DNA from: Pictodentalium vernedei
Lineage: Eukaryota > Mollusca > Scaphopoda > Dentaliida > Dentaliidae
Assembly: GCA_031216915.1 (NCBI GenBank)
Contig: JAUFNR010000211.1
Coordinates: 1-64,000 of the forward strand
Length of the DNA stretch: 64,000 nt
Direction of reading: 5' to 3'
The position numbers and the translations under genes are program-made. Positions 45,352 through 56,341 of the stretch are shown here, in pieces (position 1 is the stretch's first letter; each line of letters opens with the position of its first letter). The notes beneath the pieces were generated by a model, which was not told where the DNA came from, searched no databases, and worked only from the letters and a program-made list of their open reading frames with translations.

Positions 45352-45660
45352 CTGGCAGAGTTGCTAAATTATTTTTCAAAGGTGATTTGTGATGTGAATA
45401 TTTTTTCAAGGGTACCATGCTACAAGCAAAAGGAGCCCCAGTTTAGTAAGATTTTGTTCATAAATAATTGTTTTGGTACAATTTATTGGAGAGTGCCTCT
45501 TTGGCACTCTCCAATAAATTGTAAAAAAGCAATTTATTCAAACATTTTTTCTGTTTCAACTGCTGAGCAAACAAGTTAATGAATACAGTGTGAAGCCACT
45601 AAATAGCTTTAAGAACTTTTTTTAGTAGAGCCATGATTGTTGCTTCTAGCACTCTACCAG
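45352..45660. mobile_element. TTAA-2 piggyBac-like MITE
   Basis: CTGGCAGAGTTGCT start and AGCACTCTACCAG end with TTAA at 45,348-45,351 and 45,661-45,664. Core hairpin 'ttattggagagtgcc' with its inverse at 45,483-45,518. Ends 155 bp before exon 5. Confidence 0.82.
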
Positions 45661-45770
45661 TTAAAGTCTGAGTTTAATGGTCGGAAGATGATCTGGAAAA
45701 GGGGTCAGATCATGTGATAAATAAGGTTAATATATGGAAAGGGTCTTCTTGATGATCAAAAAAATGTTAA

Positions 45771-45818
45771 TATTTCAACTTTTTTTATTGTTTATATTTC
45801 AACTTTTTTTATTGTTTA
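45771..45818 (+). repeat. Perfect 24-bp tandem duplication in the exon 5 acceptor
   Basis: Two identical units, 45,771-45,794 and 45,795-45,818, each a T-rich tract ending attgttta. The second is followed by G and forms the acceptor attgtttag used by exon 5. Confidence 0.95.
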
Positions 45819-45819
45819 G

Positions 45820-45898
45820 ACAAAGGAAAAATAAAGAAGGTGCCAAACCAGGAAGAAGGAAGAAGAGGAAGGAATCTTCAGAAGATAGCTCAATTGAT
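45820..45898 (+). CDS. DRAP1: DRAP1 exon 5 (basic nuclear-localisation segment)
   Basis: Acceptor attgtttag|A, donor ATTGAT|gtatgt; 79 nt. Encodes (R)QRKNKEGAKPGRRKKRKE then SSEDSSID: a strongly basic cluster of NLS type followed by an acidic Ser-rich stretch, as in the family's K/R-rich linker. An in-frame extension past the donor is intronic. Leaves in phase 0. Confidence 0.92.
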
Positions 45899-45961
45899 GT
45901 ATGTATCAATGATGTAATAATCAGTATTATTAACATATAAGGCTATTATTTATTATTTAGA

Positions 45962-46220
45962 ATGGTTTAACGAGACTTGAACAGCCAAGGTCATATTGTG
46001 TCGGTGACAGTTTTACTTGTGGAGGAAGCCGGAGTACCTGGAGAGAACCACCGAGCAGCAGCCAGCTCCTCAACATCGTAACTCCGCACTGTAGAACAGG
46101 CAGGGTTAGATTGGTTGAAGACATGCGCACCATCAACATTCCTTATTCCTCAGTACATGGCATCACCGTGCCCCCACATGGACAATCAAGGTTAAGTGCC
46201 TTGCCCAAGGACACAACTCG
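45962..46220 (-). mobile_element. SINE-a body belonging to a 5S-headed copy
   Basis: The minus strand reads 'gtgtccttgggcaaggcact', 'atgtgggggcacggtgatgcc', 'cggtggttctctcc', 'ccggcttcctccac': the same body as tRNA-headed copies. It joins directly at ~46,220 to a 5S-rRNA-like head. Confidence 0.85.
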
Positions 46221-46325
46221 GGAGTCCGAATTGATCGCTCAGACGGTCACCCATTCAAGAACTAACCAGGCTTGATGTTGCTTAACTTTGGTGATCTGAT
46301 GAGAACCGGTTACAGCAACATCACC
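46221..46325 (-). mobile_element. 5S-rRNA-derived SINE head
   Basis: The minus strand contains 'aagttaagcaac' (box A of the 5S internal control region, 46,278-46,289), 'aagcctggttagttcttg' and 'tgaatgggtgaccgtctgag' (box C, 46,238-46,257). These are the 5S rRNA internal promoter elements in order and spacing. It is truncated and diverged, and fused to the SINE-a body, so it is a SINE3-type head rather than a functional 5S gene. Confidence 0.85.
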
Positions 46326-46573
46326 CCTAACATGTAAGATTAACATGTTCAGATGCCGCATTTGTATAGAGGCAGGGCTTGCTCCCCGAAAAATGTGAGG
46401 GGATGGGGATAGATCAGAGTCACAGTGGGTATGGGGATAGAACAAAGTTACAGGGTTCATTGTGGCCCATAACCCTTAAAAACCATGAAGGTCCTTGAAT
46501 TAAAAAATGGGTTTTCAAGGCCTTGAATGTACTTAAAATGTGTGCATTAGGCTTGAAAATCCTGAATTTTTTA

Positions 46574-46812
46574 CTGGTAGAGTGCTAAATTATTTTTGGT
46601 CACCAAAATTTGTTCATATGTCCTTACCTTGTTACAATTTATGGTAGAGTGCTTGCAGGCACTCTCCCATAAATTGTAACAAGGCAAACCCTTACAGACT
46701 AAATAATTTTACTTCAAAGATAATAATGAAGCGTATCCACTGAATATGAAGCCTTTACAATAACCTGCACTTCAGAGTAAAGCCCAAATATGGGCTTCCA
46801 GCACTCTACCAG
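46574..46812. mobile_element. TTAA-2 MITE
   Basis: CTGGTAGAGTGCT and its inverse AGCACTCTACCAG; right TTAA at 46,813-46,816, left flank TTTA. Core hairpin 'cttgttacaatttatgg'/'ccataaattgtaacaag' with a gcaggc loop. Confidence 0.82.
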
Positions 46813-46819
46813 TTAAGGA

Positions 46820-47545
46820 TTCTTCAAAGTTTTAAATCGTACAAACCAAGGAAATGAGAGAGAATTTATTGAACATTAAAATGTATCAAGATTTATGGCC
46901 AAGCAGTTTTTTTTAGTCAAATGTCATCTGCTTGAATAGGCAGATGACACTTCCCTAAAAATTAGTGATGATCCAATAAGGTAAATGAATCGTCATCTGA
47001 TTGCCGTTGTTTTGGATATGAAATTGGCCGATTGTTGATGCCAATGTCAGATGGTCAGTGTCTTTTGTTAACTGATGGTAATCGCCCGCCAATGCACCGT
47101 GTAAACACCCAATCCCGGCAACAGTTTTAGTGGTGTTTGTTATCAATATTGAGATCTTTAATTAATGATTTAATTAATGATGAGGAACACATTTATTTTA
47201 CTAATGGGTGCTGCCATCTTGCACACATAATATATGATAAACCAGAATCACGGCAGAACAAAACAAAATGAAAAAAACTTAAACATGAACACTACAGTTT
47301 TATCTTCTATGGAAGTTGTCGCAGAAATGCATCAAAGGTAAGGCCTTAATCCAAAATATGCTAGATATTCATCCCCGCTAACGAGCCAGACTGCCCGCCC
47401 ACCCGCCCCGATTTTCATACCTGTATAACTCTGAAATGAAGCTCAATAAGTTTACCAGGAGGAATAACATAGAATGAACTTGGCAGATAATGCGGTTCTG
47501 TTGTGGTTATTAGTGTTTGAACAATTCTATAATTTATTTTCTTAT
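46820..47545. other. Unassigned intron 5 sequence
   Basis: Contains 'gtcatctgcttgaataggcagatgac' (hairpin, 46,923-46,948) and 'tagtgatgatccaat' near 46,963, which resembles one end of a hAT element without a found partner. Otherwise nothing recognised. Confidence 0.4.
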
Positions 47546-47750
47546 ATTTTTATACTGTACCAATGACCCAGACATAGCTGGTGCTAACTCTTAAAATATA
47601 GGGCCAAACACAAATTTTGCCCCCCCCAATCCCCAAAATTTGCATCTAAAACCAAAGAAAACATGTCCTGAATGGCCCTCCACACTTCACCTCTACTGCG
47701 CATGCGCAGTGTCAAGGACGTTCCGAAATTGGCGCCATTAATCATTCTAA
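47546..47750 (+). repeat. DIRS left inverted terminal repeat
   Basis: Pairs with 54,231-54,456 over ~200 bp ('accaatgacccagacatagc', 'aatggccctccacacttcac'). Contains TGCGCATGCGCA at 47,697-47,708, a match to the NRF1 consensus. Confidence 0.92.
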
Positions 47751-48883
47751 GTTTGGCCCTTCATCAGTTAACATCTGACTGATCTTTGTGCTTGTAAATC
47801 TCAGTTTAAATGATGCCAGACACATAAATATTAGTGAAATGGTGATTCTAAGGAGGATAGAGAAGGAGGAGAGGAAAAATGTGTGACAGAATATTATCAG
47901 GGCTGTAACTTAAAATTTTTTAATGAAATTATGTTAAGTTACCTATTTTCGAGGCAGCAGCCATTTTGTTGTCATTCTGATTATTTAGTTACACTGATTT
48001 TTCAGTGTTTTCCTCTCTCCCTGTCCTTTAAGTCCCTCCTTGCTATTCTCCCATGCTTTTGGCATAGTTTCTGTAATTATTATTACTAAGTTTTCTTGGG
48101 AGTTTTAGCTGAATAACAGAATGAATTCTGTTCTTTTCCCCATGTTTACGTCTTCACCTACGGGTGGTTAGGCGTTGTGTTCTGCATCTACCATCTGATG
48201 TTCTGCAGTTTCTTCCCTGGAAGTCTCTGTTTTGCATCAGATAGTGTATTTTTGGTAACTGATTCCGGGCCTGGGTGCCTGGAGTCTTATTTTAGTGTTT
48301 TTACATTCATTGTTTACATTTACAACAGCCCTCTGTGTGAGGGGGGGATTTCTTTAAAATAATATCTTGATGTTATTTTAATCATAACTAGATACATTAT
48401 TATTGTTCGTAAGTGTTGAATAAATTGTTTAAAATATTTTTAAAATTTTTGTCCACACTTAGGCTTGGGATCCATTGGGGCTCAACGTTACTTTTCAGAA
48501 ACTTGGGCTGTTCTGAAAAAATATTTTTTCAAAATATTTTGATTTCAATTATTTTTTCTATATTAATGGATCATATTATTATTATGTATTTTGATTGCCA
48601 GGGGTTGGTGCGAGTACCAGGACTTGTTTTCTTTTCACATTGAAAGGATTTTGATCAATTGTAATAAGAGGAAGTCTTCCTCTGACTTTTATAATCATTC
48701 TATATGTGGTCAGTGTACTCGCATTAACTCCTGTTCTGTATCGTATGATTTCGATGACAACATGGGAAGCGTATGACACGGTATGTTAGTGGGGAATTGG
48801 ACACTCTGGTCCTTTCCCCGCAGGGTCACTCTACTTTATCAATTTCTATTTCAGACGATCAAGATTAGGGTGATGTATCTGTG
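47751..48883 (+). other. DIRS 5' internal region
   Basis: No conserved domain recognised. Contains 'ccatgtttacgtcttcacctacgggtgg' (split here across 48,140-48,170) and T-rich tracts. In DIRS elements this would be leader and early gag; several stops occur in every frame. Confidence 0.45.
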
Positions 48884-51160
48884 ATGTCTTCCAACAGTGT
48901 GCCTCCGTCGTCACAATTAATGAAGGGCTAGCGGAAAAGTGCTCATGTAAATACGCCAATTGCCTAAGAGGACCCTAGTAGGTTCGACGGCCTTTGACGT
49001 CCGCTAGCTCGCCCGGTGTAGCGTCCATTCATCGAATGGTTCGGCAGCCGGGTTCGTCCGTTGCGGTCTAGAAGGAGTTTTGGGGTGATGCGAGCACTAT
49101 AAATCAACCAAATGCACACCCAGTGACGGCGGATTAGAGGGAGAACGGAGGAAGCCTTTTAGTCCGGTTCATAGCTCGTTCTGGTCCATCTGGACGGCGA
49201 GCGAGAGAGGCCCCTCTCTCGTACAACAACATCTGGCCCCAGATGTTGTGGTACAAAATGTTTCGCATTCGGAGCATACGTCCGTCGCTCGGGACGCTCC
49301 GACATATAGTCAGTCCGGAGTAGACTGTCAATAAGGCTTCCTCATTCTCATGGTAGCGCACACGACCGCTCTTGGCTACGTGACCTCGGATATCCAGTCA
49401 GCTTCGCCAGTCAGAGAATCATCGGCGACCAGGTCACACCATCCGGTAGCCAGGGACACGAGGCCTGCAGACTCCGGACGTTCGCATAGGAAAGTGTGCG
49501 GGAGTCAACGTACACGGAGCTTCCGGCGGCAGTGCATCGTAAGACCGCTACTGCACAGGCCTCGGGAACGGACGTGCTTTCCTAAATAGCACAGTTTATC
49601 GCAGCATCCCAGCATCATCTGAATCTGTCGCATATTTTTTATCCGACGATGCTGGGTCGGGACGCTCCGCGGAAGCGGGTACGGACGTCCGAAAATTTCA
49701 TCCGGTCCGACGGGATACCGAAAGGGATTTGGAGGATTTCGAGCTTTCCCTTTCGGAACAACATATGCTGTTGTGTATGTCATCTGACTTGATCTTCTAC
49801 AGCTTCTTTCGTCGGACCAGAATGCTGCGATGCCAGATAAGAAACTGATGGCGTCGGTGGACTTAGAAATTTTTGGTTCGGTTCAGGGACATCGTCCCTC
49901 AGTTCCGACATAGTCCAATAATGTCACACAAACTTTCGAATTATTGAACGACGCTATATATATTATTATTATATGCTTGCTATAACCAAGCATTTCTGGT
50001 TTCTTGTTCGCAAAGTTACGGAGATGTCTTTCAAAAGTGTGCCTCTGTCGTCATAGTTAATGAAGAGCTAGCGGCAATAAGTGCTCATGGAATATGTCTA
50101 TCGCCTAAGAGATCCCTTGTAGGATCGACGGAGTGACATTCGCTAGCTCACCCGGTGTAGCGTGCATTCATCGAATGGTTCGGCTGCCGGGTTCGTCCGT
50201 TGCGGTCTAGGAAGGAGATTTGGGTGATGCGAGCACTATAATTACTTTAGTACTCACCCAGTGACAGCAGATTGAGGACAGATCGGAGGAAGCCTGTTAG
50301 TCCGGTTCCTGGCTTGTCCAGGTCCGTCCGGGCTGTGAGCGAGAGAGGTCCCTCTCTCGTCCAACAACATAGGGGACCGCATGTTGTGGTTCAGATATTT
50401 TACATTCTGAGCATATGTCTGTCGGTCGGGACGCTCTGTTATATTGACAGTCCGAGAGACTGTCGATAATGCTTCCTCATCCTCACAGCTGGGCACACGA
50501 CCGCACATTGGCTACGTGACCTCGAGTATCCAATCAGTTTCGTCATTCAGTGATTCCACGGCGAATAGGTCATGCCATCTGGTAGCCAAGGGACACGAGG
50601 CCTATACACTCCGTTTGCTCGCATATTGGTAGTATGCACGGGGTAACGATCACGGAGCTTCCAGCGGCAATGCATTGTAGGACCACTTCTCCTCAGGCCT
50701 CAGTGACGGACGTGCTATCCGAGTTAGCACAGTTGTTTCGCAGCATCCCAGCAATCGACAGTTTCTTACTCGAATCAGGAATTATCTGACAGCGCTGGGT
50801 CGGTGCGGTCCGTGGTTGCATCAGGTACGGACGGCCGAACGCTTTATAGGGTCCGACAGGATGGCGAAAGGGATTCGAAAGATTCCGAGTTTTCCCTTTC
50901 GTAGCATCGGAAGCTGCCATTCATATCTTCTGGCATTATCTTCCAGTGATTGTTATTTCGGACTACATTGCTGCGATGTTGGATAAGAGACTTATAGCGT
51001 CATTGGACACGGAATTTTGGATCGGTTCAGGGACATTGTCCCTGACTTACCGACACAGTCCAATAATGTCATTACAACATGTGTTTTATTTTTCGACGCT
51101 ATATATGCATATAAGCCTGCTACCAAGCATGATAGTTTAGTTTCTTGTCCGCAATGCTCA
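48884..51160 (+). repeat. 1,140-bp direct duplication inside DIRS
   Basis: Unit 1 (48,884-50,023) and unit 2 (50,024-51,160) align throughout, e.g. 'gtgtgcctccgtcgtc', 'tcatcgaatggttcggc', 'cgggttcgtccgttgcggtc', 'cggagcttccrgcggca' and 'tttcccttycg'. Divergence is ~15% by eye with small indels. Position suggests gag. Both copies are CpG-rich and frame-disrupted. Confidence 0.88.
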
Positions 51161-51196
51161 TTTCTGCCGTTTTTTCATTTATACGAATAATTTATT

Positions 51197-52250
51197 TTGG
51201 CAGAGCAGGGCATACCGAGAGTTCATATGCATCTAGACGGCGTGGTTAAAGACTGGAAATATTCTTTTTCGCCGTCTATGTCTTTTCCAACCACAATGTT
51301 GGAAACGACAATGATGTCTAGTAGACTTAACTTAGACGCTTTATCATACGTAATCCACCTTACTGAGGCGTTATCATTACGTCTTCAAGAAAAGATTTAC
51401 GGGATATTATTCTCAATGTGATTTCTTTTGAGGGCAGTAGTTTGTTCACGTATAACTCCGCCCTTCAGTGGCTGATTAAAGTTGGTTAGACGTGACGCAG
51501 CCCTAGCTACATCCACGCGCGTGGATAGTAAGGTGAAGAACTCTCTCAGAGTCGCTTCGTTCTCGGAGAAGCCTCTCTTCGACGGCAACTTTTCAGCAAT
51601 CCATGAATTGCTCGATTTACACGTTCTCTTGTCTATCTAGTGTTACAAGAGATTCAGACTGGGGCAAACATTCGGTGGTTGACTCAGAGAGTGCCACTGC
51701 AGTTGCCGGATCCGAGTGTTATAGTTATGACGGTTGCCAGTCAAACAGATTGGGATATAATATTGATCCCAACGGATTCGAAGTGCCAGGGTCTTTGGGT
51801 TCCGCAGTCTCTAAGCAAGCAATTATCTTCCCGCGGAATAATGTTTTTTAGGCTTGCTTTATGTCATTGCATGAACATTATTCAGAAACGCATGTCCAAA
51901 TCCTGTCCGTTAATTCGACAGTAGTGGCGTATCTCCGGAACCAGGGAGGCACTCATTCGTTTCCATTATTCAATTTAATGGAAAGAATCCGTCTGTTGGT
52001 TATAGTACACCAAGTTCTGTTTCGGTCCGTCATATTCCGGGTCGTCTGATTGTTTTACCGGACTCCCGTTCACTTAGGGGTCGCTTGTTGCCGTCAGAAT
52101 GGACTCTCAACAAACAAGTATTCAATCAGATTTGCTATCTATGGGAGCGCCCAATGATAATTTATTTACGACACAGCTTGCTAATCAATTGCAGACGTAT
52201 GTGTTGGCTTGTCCGGATCTCTAAACTAATGTTGTTAACGCTCTATTGAT
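51197..52250 (+). pseudogene. DIRS RT C-terminus, RNase H and methyltransferase-like start, broken
   Basis: The translation in shifting frames shows the end of the RT (SYVIHLTEALSLRLQEKI, 51,340-51,405), RNase H entry (LQEIQTGANIRWL and DPSVIVMTVASQTDWDI, 51,640-51,770), the RNase H motif NSTVVAYLRNQGGTHS (51,915-51,962; the usual Asp before NST is absent), and RHIPGRLIVLPDSRS with LPSEWTLNKQVFNQICYLW (52,025-52,145). A frameshift follows before IDLFTTQLANQLQTYV. Such runs are typical of DIRS pol. At least two frameshifts are needed, so it is dead. Confidence 0.88.
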
Positions 52251-53600
52251 CTAATAGGACGGAATGATAGGATACGCGTATCCTCCGGCGCTGTTGTTTC
52301 AGCAGGTATTGCTAAGATAAACAACCACAATACATTTCTGTTGATAGCATCTCTATCTTCACAGAGACCGTGGGTAATTTACTCTGATGTCTACTGTGGG
52401 ACTTAACGCAAAATCTTCCTCAATGAGAGGATCTTTTTTCGCTGGGTAAATCGTGTCTTCTTTATCACAACCCGCAAGGTCGCAACCTTCACGTATTCCG
52501 TTGTGTGGTCCGTATTGCATTGTAAGCATTGTACTGGACGAGCTTTGGACGCGATTTCTTACAATATATAGGAGATCCTCTTCTTCGCTATTCTATGCGG
52601 CTAAAGTGGAGGCTCTTCCGTCGTTGGTGTAGGGATCACTATATTCATATTGTTGATCCCTCCATACTACTCATTGCAACTTTTTAGTATACTTGTTTGA
52701 CAAGATCTACTGCAGCCTGTTATTATTAAGGTTATAGGTTTATGTTACCTCATACCTATGCACTCTATGATAGTTTACAATTGAGTCTTATGTCTCTTCA
52801 TCTAAGTCAGTTAGTAACTTTTTGATAAATAGACTTAGAATCTTTAGATTAAATTCCTATATGGAATTTAACTTCGGTTCTTATTTAGCTAAGTAATCAT
52901 TTGAGCCTCTGGAAACAGTAGTTTTCAAATTCTGACCTTTTAGACAGTAATTCTGTTGGCTTCTCTTTTACTGAAGAGTCAGTGAGTTTCATGCACTATC
53001 GATGGATGATTTTCACTTTCGTAGTTTCGGAATCACTACTTCCTTTACTATTTAGGTTGGATTTTTGCATAAGAGTTAGGCTCCTAATATCCGGAACCTA
53101 TTGTTATTAAGGTCCTTCCGTCTTCGTACGGGCATAGGCCTTTACTCTGTCCGGTTAGAGTTTATGTATTTATAAACAGATATCTGTTTATTACTACGGG
53201 CGTAAGCTTCTTCTGTCTTTGATGCCTAATAGAAGGACGTTACGCTCCATTCTATTGCTAATGGATTCAATTAACTATCGGTACTGCTTATGGTATATCA
53301 TTGACTCAGCAGTTGTGCTTAAGATTTTGGCTCATGAAGTAAGAGTTCTTCTACATCTTGGGCTTACATTATTAGTGTCGCTATTATAGATTTTTGAAGG
53401 CTGCTCTTTTATCTCAGAAATATCGAGTCCATTTCTGAAGGCCTCTATTGTTAGGTCTATTATCTACTGCTCAGAATGTCATTCACTTAACAGTTGCTAC
53501 TATAGCTAGGTAGGCTGTCTGTTTCGGCAGTGACTCCGTTCTGCTGCTCTCTTCGCTCTGGGCTATTTGACCCAGGGCAAGAAAAAGGGGGGGGGATGTT
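52251..53600 (+). pseudogene. DIRS methyltransferase-like tail and recombinase zone, degraded
   Basis: 'SSGAVVSAGIAKINNHNTF' then LLIASLSSQRPWVIYSDV (52,275-52,390) matches the DIRS pattern preceding the DAM-type methyltransferase region. Beyond 52,450 no tyrosine-recombinase HxxR...Y signature could be found. It ends near 'gggctatttgacccaggg' at 53,561. Confidence 0.6.
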
Positions 53601-54069
53601 ACCTTGGGTCACCTGTTTTACTATGAAAACAAGGGGATACCTCCTCCGGAGTTAGTAATTCTGAGCTGTTATTGGGATGGTTGTTTAGTGAGAAGTTTAT
53701 GTTTTAAAAATCCATTCAAGTCTTAGTTTTTAAAGTATAGCTTTTGAAAATAGCACGTGTCAACGGACATGATTATGCAATCCTCAGACACTTTTAAGGG
53801 GTATAAGAGTCTCTATTCTCTAGACTTACTTTATTTATTGGCTTACTTTAAAAATTATTAGTATAAGGATTATATGGGATGTTAATAGAGTACATGGATG
53901 TATCATGCTCAATTTTGGAAGGTGTTGTATCTTTCTAATTTATCATAAATAAGAAAGATACATGTAAGGCCTATTACTTCTTTTTCCCTAGAGGGGATGA
54001 CTCTATTTATATTATTGAGCGTATTCCATCTTGCTCTGTGTCCTTGGCCCTCCAGCCTTTTTACTATTC

Positions 54070-54150
54070 AGCTATGTCTGGGTCATTGGTACAGTATAAA
54101 AATGTTAAAAAATTTATAGTAATTTCTATATTTTTTATACTTACCAATGA
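54070..54150 (+). other. DIRS internal complementary region
   Basis: 54,070-54,103 is the reverse complement of the left terminus (47,546-47,580); 54,107-54,150 is the reverse complement of the right terminus (about 54,413-54,456); GTT lies between. In the DIRS model this region templates joining of both ends into a circle. Confidence 0.9.
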
Positions 54151-54230
54151 CTCAGACGGGGATGGCCCTCCCAGGAGTTGGGAACTCTTGCCTCCCCGCT
54201 GAGTACATAGCGCTTACCAGGCACTGGTTA

Positions 54231-54456
54231 TTAGAATGATTAATGGCGCCAATTTCGGAACGTCCTTGACACTGTGCATGCGCAGTAGAGGTGAAGTGTG
54301 GAGGGCCATTCAGGACATGTTTTCTTTGGTTTTAGATGCAAATTTTTGGGATTGGGGGGCAAAATTTGTGTTTGGCCCTATATTTTAAGAGTTAGCACCA
54401 GCTATGTCTGGGTCATTGGTAAGTATAAAAAATATAGAAATTACTATAAATTTTTT
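54231..54456 (-). repeat. DIRS right inverted terminal repeat
   Basis: Inverse of the left repeat, followed by AAC (54,457-54,459), complementary to the GTT of the internal junction. The NRF1-like site here has one change (TGTGCATGCGCA, 54,273-54,284). Confidence 0.9.
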
Positions 54457-54459
54457 AAC

Positions 54460-55158
54460 TTTTTACAAATAAACAGTTGAGACTTACATATTTATAACCA
54501 ATAAAACGCTGAATAACTTTTGTGGACTAAAACTGGATTTTATTGTTTGTCAAACATCCAAAACAAATAAAGAACCACATGGATATTTTCTTTGAAGTGT
54601 AATGTCAACATTATCCCACAATTCTCTTACGTGACCTTACATCATGAATATTAATTACCAGGGGTCAGAAAGACCTGTGGTCTCTCACAAACTCAGTAAA
54701 TCAGTTTTGAATATTCATTTGTGTACTTTTTGTTGACTTGAACATTAATCATTTTCATTTCTTTCCTCTGTTTTGGGTGAGGTTGTTGGTTAAATAAAAC
54801 ACACAAAAACAACATATAAATTTTGAATATGAGTAAATTCATAGAAAATAAAAATGAGAATCACAACAGTGACCTTGATGTTGTTTGCTCAATACTACCG
54901 CACTTCCAGTAGTCAGAACTGGTGGACCCATTTCCCATGCAAGCAAGATCCTGCAATTTCTTGCTGTCATTTTCAAATTGCTTTGATATCTAGCAGACAC
55001 TCGTCACTTATGTGAACATGATTGTCTCTCAATTTCTGCCAGTGCTCTACAAAATTTGACAAGATCAAATGGAACTACGAATCACTCAAGAGTCATTTCA
55101 ATAAAAATGTCTTAAATCTGGAAGATGAATTGAGGAAATCTTGACAATTGTATACCAA
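54460..55158. other. Unassigned intron 5 sequence
   Basis: AT-rich, repeat-poor by eye, no exon or RNA gene recognised. Confidence 0.35.
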
Positions 55159-55162
55159 TTAA

Positions 55163-55400
55163 CCCTTTATCCAACGAATCGGCCACATCCACCCTCGTAA
55201 TATGCAAATTCATTAGCTGAAAAAATATTTTTCCCAAAATTTCAACAAAATCATATCATGTAACCCCTCTTTGGATTGAGCTCATCGAACTCGTTCCAAT
55301 GAGGGGTCACATGATATGGTTTGGTTGGAATTTTTTGAATAAATTTTAAAAATCGCATTTAAAACAATAAATTTTGATATCGTCTGTGTTGGGTAAAGGG
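55163..55400. mobile_element. TTAA-1 MITE
   Basis: TTAA at 55,159-55,162 and 55,401-55,404; CCCTTTATCC and GGGTAAAGGG ends; core hairpin 'cctctttggattgagctcatc' imperfect. Confidence 0.88.
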
Positions 55401-55559
55401 TTAATTGCCTCATCACTACTAAAAATGATGACTGCTCTGGTTGTGAACTTTATTTCCTTACAATATGTCAGTATGAGTACTCTGCAGACCATTGAAGGCA
55501 GGCACACTTCACTTTAAGCTTTTTGATAATAACTAATATCTCCATTTGTAATCTTGCTC

Positions 55560-55905
55560 AAAACCTTATGCATATAGCTTGGAATAGTTTAATAGTGGGC
55601 AGGCAGTCGGGTGAGCAGGTGAGTGTAACCTTTCTCATTAGCACAAAAACTTTAACAAATATCAATGGATTTGGTCAATATTTGGTATGTGCGACTTTCT
55701 TAATGTCTAGAATGAATTTCGGCCCTATTGCGCAGAGTTATTGCCCTTAATTAGTTAATTTTTGTCTATTTTCAGCTCGTTAGCACACTAACTTGAACAA
55801 ATTCAATGCATTCGGTAAATGTTTTGCATGTGAGCACTTTTTAACAATGTTTTGAATGAATCTGACATATACCTCATATCTGCAATAGACATGGAAAACT
55901 GATCA
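55560..55905. repeat. pearl/HINE-like fragment
   Basis: Contains 'gtcgggtgagcaggtgagtg', 'aatatcaatggatttggtca' and 'gaacaaattcaatgcattcgg', which recur near 62,345 and 63,195-63,235. Two diverged units of about 160 bp. Confidence 0.45.
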
Positions 55906-55918
55906 AAGTATCATCTAC

Positions 55919-56291
55919 GGGAGCGTGGTGGCTCAGTAGGTAGAGGTGCAGGCTGCAAGCCGAGGGGTCCTCGGTTCGAATCCCACCTGCGGCAACCGCA
56001 TTGTGTCCTTGGGCAAGACACTTCATCTCCATTGCCCGTGTGGGGGCACGATGACGCCGTGTACTAAGGCGTACTGCACGTCGATGGTACGCATGTCTTC
56101 AACCAATCTAACCCTGCCTGTGCTGCAGTGCGGAGTTACGATGTTGGGGAGCTGGCAGCTGCTCGTCGTTGCTCGGTGGTTCTCTCCGGGTACTCTGGCT
56201 TCCTCCACTCGTAAAACTGTCACGGTCATCATTAGCTATTGTGCATAAATATGTGACCTTAAACATCAATCAATAAATAAATAAATAAATA
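55919..56291 (+). mobile_element. SINE-a, best preserved copy
   Basis: A box 'tggctcagtaggtagagg', B box 'ggttcgaatcc' (perfect), body and (taaa)n tail. Target duplication agtatcatctac (55,907-55,918) and agtaccatctac (56,292-56,303), one mismatch in 12. Use this copy as the family reference. Confidence 0.93.
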
Positions 56292-56341
56292 AGTACCATC
56301 TACAAAATGGAAAACTACCAAGCATCTTCCTTATGGAAATA

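Larger units (their letters stand above)
47546..54456 (+). mobile_element. Decayed DIRS-1-like tyrosine-recombinase retrotransposon
   Basis: Inverted terminal repeats at 47,546-47,750 and 54,231-54,456. An internal complementary region at ~54,070-54,150 contains, joined by GTT (54,104-54,106), the reverse complements of both termini. This trio is diagnostic of DIRS-type elements, which replicate through a circular junction and integrate by tyrosine recombinase. Order seen: duplicated gag-like region, end of RT, RNase H, methyltransferase-like segment, then a degraded zone where the recombinase should be. All frames are broken, the RT core is missing and no ORF exceeds ~95 aa. It occupies half of DRAP1 intron 5. 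Confidence 0.9.

Noticed and set aside
46221..46325. Functional 5S rRNA gene
   Set aside because: Truncated, diverged and fused to a SINE body; treated as a 5S-derived SINE head.
51197..52250. Intact retrotransposon pol gene
   Set aside because: Several stops and frameshifts, missing RT core and missing Asp in the RNase H motif; annotated as a pseudogene.
55919..55992. Functional tRNA gene
   Set aside because: A and B boxes are good but there is no acceptor-stem pairing or terminator, and a SINE body follows.
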